This document shows positions 5,640-9,962 of a stretch of DNA of 9,962 nt, in pieces. Location: the NCBI GenBank assembly GCA_964450345.1, contig CAYVEL010000024.1:1-9962 (forward strand). Direction: 5' to 3'. Below the pieces are notes generated by a model that worked only from the letters and a program-made list of their open reading frames with translations, was not told the origin of the DNA and ran no database searches. This stretch comes from JAPLZH01 sp964450345. GTDB lineage: Bacteria; Patescibacteriota; Minisyncoccia; Phycocordibacterales; PALSA-1337. The position numbers and the translations under genes were made by a program. Numbering within the stretch: position 1 is the first letter of the stretch; the number at the start of each line of letters is the position of its first letter.

Positions 5640-7664
5640 ATGAACGACGAAAGCGTCACATATTTCGCTGAAACTGACTCTCGTGGAAAGAAGGTCAAAT
5701 TCGGCATAAAACAAAAAGACAGAGCCAAGCACGTCTATGTGATTGGTAAAACTGGTATGGGTAAATCTACTTTACTCGAGAATATGGCTGCGCAGGATAT
5801 CATGAATGGTAATGGTATGTGTTTTATTGACCCTCACGGAAAGACCGCCGACCTGCTTCTCGAATACGTTCCAGAACATAGACTTAATGATGTGGTTTAC
5901 TTTGCTCCATTCGATCTTGATCATCCAATTTCTTTTAACGTTCTAGAACAGGTAGATCCAGATAAGAGACACTTAGTGGTGTCTGGTTTGATGAGTACAT
6001 TTAAGAAAATTTGGGCAGATGCTTGGTCTGCTAGAATGGAATACATTTTAGGTAATACTCTTCTCGCACTTCTAGAATATCCCGGAGCTACTCTCCTTGG
6101 TGTTAATAGAATGTTTTCTGATAAGGACTACAGAAAGAAAGTGGTGGATAATATTACAGATGCTTCCGTTAAATCTTTTTGGGTAGATGAATTCGCTAAA
6201 TATACAGATAGATTTGCTTCAGAAGCTACACCTGCTATTCAGAATAAGATTGGTCAATTTACATCTAATGCTCTAATTAGAAATATGATCGGTCAACCGA
6301 AGTCTTCTTTTGACATTAGAAAAATGATGGACGAGAAGAAAATTCTGATCGTTAACCTTTCTAAGGGTAGAGTGGGTGAACAAAACGCGAATCTTCTAGG
6401 AGGTATGCTTATTACTAAGATATATCTAGCTGCCATGTCTCGTGCTGATACCGGAGAAAGACATCTTAAAAATCTTCCTAACTTTTATCTATACGTGGAC
6501 GAGTTCCAGTCTTTTGCTAATAAATCTTTCGCAGATATTCTTTCTGAGGCTAGAAAATACAAGCTTAATCTAACTATGGCTCACCAATACATAGAGCAAA
6601 TGGAAGAAGAGGTGAGAGCTGCGGTATTCGGTAACATTGGTACAATGATTGTTTTTCGTGTTGGTGCTACTGATGCAGAGGTTCTAGAGAAAGAGTTTGC
6701 TCCAATTTTCACAGCGCAGGATATTGTGAATTTAGGTTTCATTCAGATTTATTTGAAGCTTATGATAGACGGAATAAGTTCGTCTCCATTTTCTGCTACT
6801 ACTCTTCCTCCAATTCCACACCCTGAGGTATCTCATCTAGAGACAGCAATGAATATTTCTAGAAAGAATTTCACTCGTCCAAGATTCGAGGTGGAGAAGG
6901 AAATAAATGAATGGTATAAGCCAGTAACAGCTTCAGCACCAAAGGCTTCTAATGTTTTAAGTAAAGAGGGTGTATTAAATGATATTAAAGATAGAGGAGT
7001 TAAAGATTTAGCTAAAAAACTAGATTCTCCAGAGAGAAAGCCTATTTCAAATACTCAAAATAATCAGACGACAAATGGTGCGAGTGTGGTAAATACTCAA
7101 TCTAATTCAAGTGTAAATACTGCTGCTACTAATAGTAAGCCAATTCAAAATTTTCAAAATCAGAATAAGGCTAAAATGAATCCAGATGGGGAGAATAGGA
7201 TGTCTTTAGCCGAGGCTTTAAAGAGCGCAATGAAAGAGAAACAGGTGAAAGATTCTGCTCCTCAAACTCCTAAAGCTGAAATTAAACCAACAGTTCCTGT
7301 AGCTGAATCAGTTCAGAAACCTGTCCAGATAACTAAGCCTATAGAAAACACACAGACACATTCAACTCAGCCTAAATTAGAACCAGTTTCTCTTAGTGCT
7401 TTAACTCCTAAGAAAGCTACAATATTAAGACCAAATCCTACACCTATTAATCCTGCTCAGAGTAGTAAGGGTCCTAAGGAGAAAAATCTATCAGACTTAA
7501 AGAACGCTCTATCTTCTTTAAAAAATGTTTTAGATAAAGAACAGAAGCCTGTTAAGTCTGAATCTGTAGAGCCTGCTCCTCGCAAAGAAGAACCTAAGGA
7601 AAAAGTAGTAAAGGAGGTTCCAGAAGAGACTCTTAGAAGAGTTTTAGAGGTGGATGAAAACTAG
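5640..7664 (+). CDS. VirD4/TraD/HerA-like DNA-translocase ATPase with long disordered tail
   Basis: A 674-aa P-loop ATPase of the type IV secretion coupling / HerA-FtsK class. Visible motifs: Walker A GKTGMGKST (36-44), FIDPHGKTADLLL (62-74, the DPHG motif of this class), Walker B FYLYVDEF (282-289, D287 and E288) and TMAHQYIEQM (312-321), the glutamine sensor region. These enzymes form hexamers that move DNA by ATP hydrolysis. Canonical VirD4/TraD proteins carry N-terminal membrane helices; none is seen here, so it is soluble or recruited by a partner. Residues 430-660 are low-complexity (Asn, Gln, Pro, Lys, Ser) and probably disordered, but contain helical islets such as MSLAEALKSAMKEK (521-534) and NLSDLKNALSSLKNVL (616-631) and an acidic tail VPEETLRRVLEV (660-671). 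No relaxase, VirB or pilus genes are in the window. ATG 5640 was chosen from the promoter. The class is confident; the cellular role is open. Confidence 0.88.
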   Translation: MNDESVTYFAETDSRGKKVKFGIKQKDRAKHVYVIGKTGMGKSTLLENMAAQDIMNGNGMCFIDPHGKTADLLLEYVPEHRLNDVVYFAPFDLDHPISFNVLEQVDPDKRHLVVSGLMSTFKKIWADAWSARMEYILGNTLLALLEYPGATLLGVNRMFSDKDYRKKVVDNITDASVKSFWVDEFAKYTDRFASEATPAIQNKIGQFTSNALIRNMIGQPKSSFDIRKMMDEKKILIVNLSKGRVGEQNANLLGGMLITKIYLAAMSRADTGERHLKNLPNFYLYVDEFQSFANKSFADILSEARKYKLNLTMAHQYIEQMEEEVRAAVFGNIGTMIVFRVGATDAEVLEKEFAPIFTAQDIVNLGFIQIYLKLMIDGISSSPFSATTLPPIPHPEVSHLETAMNISRKNFTRPRFEVEKEINEWYKPVTASAPKASNVLSKEGVLNDIKDRGVKDLAKKLDSPERKPISNTQNNQTTNGASVVNTQSNSSVNTAATNSKPIQNFQNQNKAKMNPDGENRMSLAEALKSAMKEKQVKDSAPQTPKAEIKPTVPVAESVQKPVQITKPIENTQTHSTQPKLEPVSLSALTPKKATILRPNPTPINPAQSSKGPKEKNLSDLKNALSSLKNVLDKEQKPVKSESVEPAPRKEEPKEKVVKEVPEETLRRVLEVDEN

Positions 7665-7672
7665 TTTAATTT

Positions 7673-7691
7673 CTAGCACGGAGTGTGCTAG
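7673..7691. repeat. Perfect inverted repeat between ATPase and glycosyltransferase genes
   Basis: CTAGCAC (7673-7679), loop GGAGT, GTGCTAG (7685-7691). It begins 8 nt after the ATPase stop and its right arm runs into the -10 of the next gene. It may be the 3' hairpin or weak terminator of the ATPase mRNA (no T-run follows) or an operator for a dimeric repressor covering the promoter. If the next mRNA is leaderless, the hairpin is not part of it. Confidence 0.55.
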
Positions 7692-7694
7692 TAT
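7686..7694 (+). promoter_or_regulatory. Putative extended -10 of the glycosyltransferase operon
   Basis: TGC followed by TAGTAT (4 of 6 to TATAAT), then exactly 6 nt to the ATG at 7701, the same spacing seen at 3077 and 3806. It overlaps the right arm of the inverted repeat, so binding there could block it. The hexamer is weak, so the call rests mainly on geometry. Confidence 0.4.
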
Positions 7695-7700
7695 CACCAT

Positions 7701-8879
7701 ATGAAGAAGAGAATACTTATATTTTCCTTCACTTATTTACCGAAATATATAGGCGGAGCTGAAATTGCTGTTAAAGAAATTACAGAGAGACTTTCTAATG
7801 AATATGATTTTGACATGGTTAGTATTAGTGATTTAGGTGACAGAGTAGAACAAGTGGGTGTTGTAAAAGTTTATAAAGTCGGTAGTTTCGGAATTAGTGA
7901 AGGAAAAATTTCTCCTATAGCTAAACTATTATATGTTCCACAAGCTTTTTTGAAAGCTAGAGTTTTACTTAGAAATAATAAGTATGATGCTTTCTGGTCT
8001 ATTATGGCCAATCGTGCAGGTTTCGTAGCTTTATTCTGTAAATTACTTAATCCTAAAATTCCTTTTATCTTAACTCTTCAGGAGGGAGATCCTATTGAAT
8101 ACGTTAAAGAAAGAATGGGAGTGCTTTGGTATATTTTAAAAAATGTTTTCAGAATGATATTTAGTAAGGCTGATGTAATTCAGGTTATTTCTAATTATTT
8201 GTCTAATTTTGCTAAAGAAGCTGGAGCAAGAAAAGGTCTAGAACCGGTGGTTATTCCTAATGCTGTAAATTATAGATTTTTTAGTAAAGCATCTATCGAA
8301 GACGTGGATAGAATAAAAAGAGAACTTAACAAGAGAGATGACGATGTGTTTATAGTTACAACATCTAGATTGGTGACTAAAAATGCAGTAGGAGATGTAA
8401 TTAAGGCGCTTAGTTACTTACCGGAGAAATTTAAGTTTATAGTATTAGGTACAGGAGCTTTAGAGAATGAGTTGAAGAATTTAGTGAAGAGTTTAAGTCT
8501 AGAAAGTAGAGTAAAATTTCTAGGGAATATTAATCACGCCGATATTCCTGCTTATCTAAAGGCTTCAGATATTTTTATTCGTCCATCTCTTTCAGAGGGT
8601 TTTGGTAATTCATTTATAGAGGCCATGGCTTCAGGAATTCCTGTTATAGCTACACCCGTTGGCGGTATCGTAGATTTTCTTAAGGATGAAGTCACAGGCC
8701 TCTCAGTTAGAGTGAGTGATTCTAAAGATATTTCTGAAAAAATTCTGAAGATTATAAATGATGAACACTTAAGAAATACTGTGATTCATAATGCGCGACA
8801 TATGGTGGAGAGGGATTATGATTGGTCGAAGATATCTAAAGATATGGATGAGAAAGTTTTTAAAATTGTATTAAAGTAA
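7701..8879 (+). CDS. Glycosyltransferase family 4 protein
   Basis: A 392-aa GT-B fold, retaining glycosyltransferase that moves a sugar from a nucleotide-sugar donor, probably onto a lipid-linked or surface glycan at the inner membrane face. The N-terminal acceptor domain has the glycine loop FTYLPKYIGGAE (10-21). The C-terminal donor domain has TTSRLVTKNA (220-229, donor-phosphate-binding R223 and K227), IPAYLKASDIFIRPS (282-296) and the canonical E-x7-E motif EGFGNSFIE (E299, E307), then GIPVIATPVGG (312-322). Length is typical of GT4. It overlaps the next glycosyltransferase by TAATG, making it the first gene of an operon of at least three. The donor and acceptor cannot be told from sequence. 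No Shine-Dalgarno sequence is present. Confidence 0.93.
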   Translation: MKKRILIFSFTYLPKYIGGAEIAVKEITERLSNEYDFDMVSISDLGDRVEQVGVVKVYKVGSFGISEGKISPIAKLLYVPQAFLKARVLLRNNKYDAFWSIMANRAGFVALFCKLLNPKIPFILTLQEGDPIEYVKERMGVLWYILKNVFRMIFSKADVIQVISNYLSNFAKEAGARKGLEPVVIPNAVNYRFFSKASIEDVDRIKRELNKRDDDVFIVTTSRLVTKNAVGDVIKALSYLPEKFKFIVLGTGALENELKNLVKSLSLESRVKFLGNINHADIPAYLKASDIFIRPSLSEGFGNSFIEAMASGIPVIATPVGGIVDFLKDEVTGLSVRVSDSKDISEKILKIINDEHLRNTVIHNARHMVERDYDWSKISKDMDEKVFKIVLK

Positions 8880-9910
8880 TGAAAATATTAATCGCTACAG
8901 GAATATATCCACCAGATATTGGAGGTCCAGCACAATATGCTAAGAATCTTTATGATGTTTGGTCAAAGGATGGTCACAGAGTTAAGGTTAAGTCTTATAG
9001 AATCGAAAGAGCACTTCCTACAGGTATTAGACATTTATATTATTTAATTAAAATCATACCCAGTGTTATTTTTGCTGATTTTATTTTCGCATTAGATACT
9101 TTTAGCGTAGGATTACCTGCTGTTATTTTGGCTAAGATTTTTAGAAAGAAATTTATAATTAGAACAGGCGGCGATTTTCTTTGGGAGTCTTATGTAGAGA
9201 GGACAGGGGAAAAAATTAAGCTCTCAGAGTTTTATAAAGAATCTATTCCAAAGTTTTCTTTTAAGGAAAGATTGATTTTTAAATCTACAAAATTTGTTTT
9301 TGATAAGGCAGATAGAATTATTTGGAGTACTGAGTGGCAGAGAGATATTTTTAAAGAGCCTTACAAAATAGATTTATCTAAGTCTGATATCGTGGAAAAC
9401 TTTTATGGTCCTAAAGAGACTTTGGGCGTTTTTGAAAATTCTGTTTTAAATAGCGAAAAAAGTGAGAAGTTATTTTTAGGTGCTACCAGAAAACTCGTTT
9501 GGAAAAACACAGATTTACTTACGGAGTGTTTTAAAGATTTCTCTAAAGATTCCGGTATCGTTTTAGATATAGATCAGTCTATCTATTCTCATTTTATGGA
9601 CAGAATAAAAGATAGTTACGCTACTATTCTAGTTTCTCTTGGAGATATTAGTCCGAATTTAATACTCGATTCTATTAGATACAATAAGCCTTTTATTCTT
9701 ACTAAGGAAAACGGTTTAATTCCGAGAATAGGAGAGATATCTATTTTAGTAGATCCGTTAAATAAAGAAGAAATTATCTCTAAGATAAAGTGGCTTTCAG
9801 ATCCTAAAAATTACGCTATTCAAAAAGCTAAGATTGAAAAGTTTAATTTTACACATGATTGGATAAAGATTTCTTCGGAGATTTTAGAAATATATAAAAA
9901 AACTTTATGA
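8879..9910 (+). CDS. Divergent GT4-type glycosyltransferase
   Basis: A 343-aa GT-B protein. The N-terminal loop MKILIATGIYPPDIGGPAQY (1-20) is typical of family 4. GATRKLVWKN (201-210) carries the phosphate-binding R204 and K209. The place of the E-x7-E motif reads LVSLGDISPNLILDSIRYNKP (251-271): the first glutamate is missing and the second is replaced by Asp264, so donor handling may differ from standard members or activity may be reduced. The mid-domain RTGGDFLWE (95-103) looks like an acceptor-site element. The start ATG overlaps the upstream TAA (TAATG), and the end overlaps the next start (ATGA), which indicates obligate co-expression. It probably acts with its neighbours in ordered sugar addition to one glycan. 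Family call confident; substrate unknown. Confidence 0.87.
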   Translation: MKILIATGIYPPDIGGPAQYAKNLYDVWSKDGHRVKVKSYRIERALPTGIRHLYYLIKIIPSVIFADFIFALDTFSVGLPAVILAKIFRKKFIIRTGGDFLWESYVERTGEKIKLSEFYKESIPKFSFKERLIFKSTKFVFDKADRIIWSTEWQRDIFKEPYKIDLSKSDIVENFYGPKETLGVFENSVLNSEKSEKLFLGATRKLVWKNTDLLTECFKDFSKDSGIVLDIDQSIYSHFMDRIKDSYATILVSLGDISPNLILDSIRYNKPFILTKENGLIPRIGEISILVDPLNKEEIISKIKWLSDPKNYAIQKAKIEKFNFTHDWIKISSEILEIYKKTL

Positions 9911-9962
9911 AAATTTTATTAGTCAGTATTGATAGAAAGGCTTTTGATAAAGATAGCGCTGT
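9907..9962 (+). CDS. N-terminus of a probable glycosyltransferase (cut by window edge)
   Basis: Eighteen complete codons are visible from ATG 9907, overlapping the previous stop by 4 nt (ATGA). The peptide MKILLVSIDRKAFDKDSA resembles the N-terminal beta strand and loop of GT4-type glycosyltransferases of the ISxDRKxFxxxSAVR kind, from memory of similar CPR proteins. Operon position supports the same family. Too short for a firm call. Confidence 0.55.
   Translation, partial: MKILLVSIDRKAFDKDSA

Noticed and set aside
1..9962. CRISPR arrays, insertion sequences, toxin-antitoxin, attachment sites
   Set aside because: No repeat-spacer pattern, transposase motifs, terminal inverted repeats with target duplications or tRNA-linked direct repeats were seen.

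Overview
The window is AT-rich and densely coded, with gaps between genes mostly under 40 bases. It looks like chromosomal DNA of a Patescibacteria/CPR bacterium (Parcubacteria-like); that is an inference. Grounds: short gene versions (RsmI of 231 aa), a soluble VirD4/HerA-type ATPase with a long disordered tail outside any visible secretion operon, a DUF4015 protein, a run of family-4 glycosyltransferases, near-exclusive AGA arginine codons in the clearest genes, and no convincing Shine-Dalgarno sequence at any start. TGA is used as a stop at 4040-4042 and 9908-9910, so the TGA=glycine code of Gracilibacteria/Absconditabacteria is unlikely.

Layout. Positions 1-3077, minus strand: a tightly coupled three-gene operon of an ATP-grasp ligase, an NlpC/P60-like cysteine hydrolase and mraY (3' end cut by the window edge). 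This looks like a cell-wall precursor module. Positions 3078-3097: a 20-bp divergent promoter region. Positions 3098-5181, plus strand: rsmI, a small two-helix membrane protein, and a membrane-anchored DUF4015 putative glycoside hydrolase. Positions 5171-5619: a self-contained transcription unit with a near-consensus promoter, a leader able to fold into a three-way junction, a 91-aa orphan ORF with codon use unlike its neighbours, and a GC-rich 15-bp hairpin. Positions 5640-7664: the VirD4/HerA-like ATPase. Positions 7701-9962: three overlapping glycosyltransferase-type genes (the third partial), probably for surface polysaccharide.

Functional picture. Lipid I synthesis (MraY), a ligase/hydrolase pair, a putative polysaccharide hydrolase and a glycosyltransferase operon make this largely a cell-envelope neighbourhood. 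rsmI (ribosome maturation) and the DNA-pumping-type ATPase are unrelated residents. Two things stand out. Three start codons sit exactly 6 nt after a -10 box, and others lie close to one, which implies leaderless transcription. The 5171-5619 cassette is the best candidate for something undescribed.
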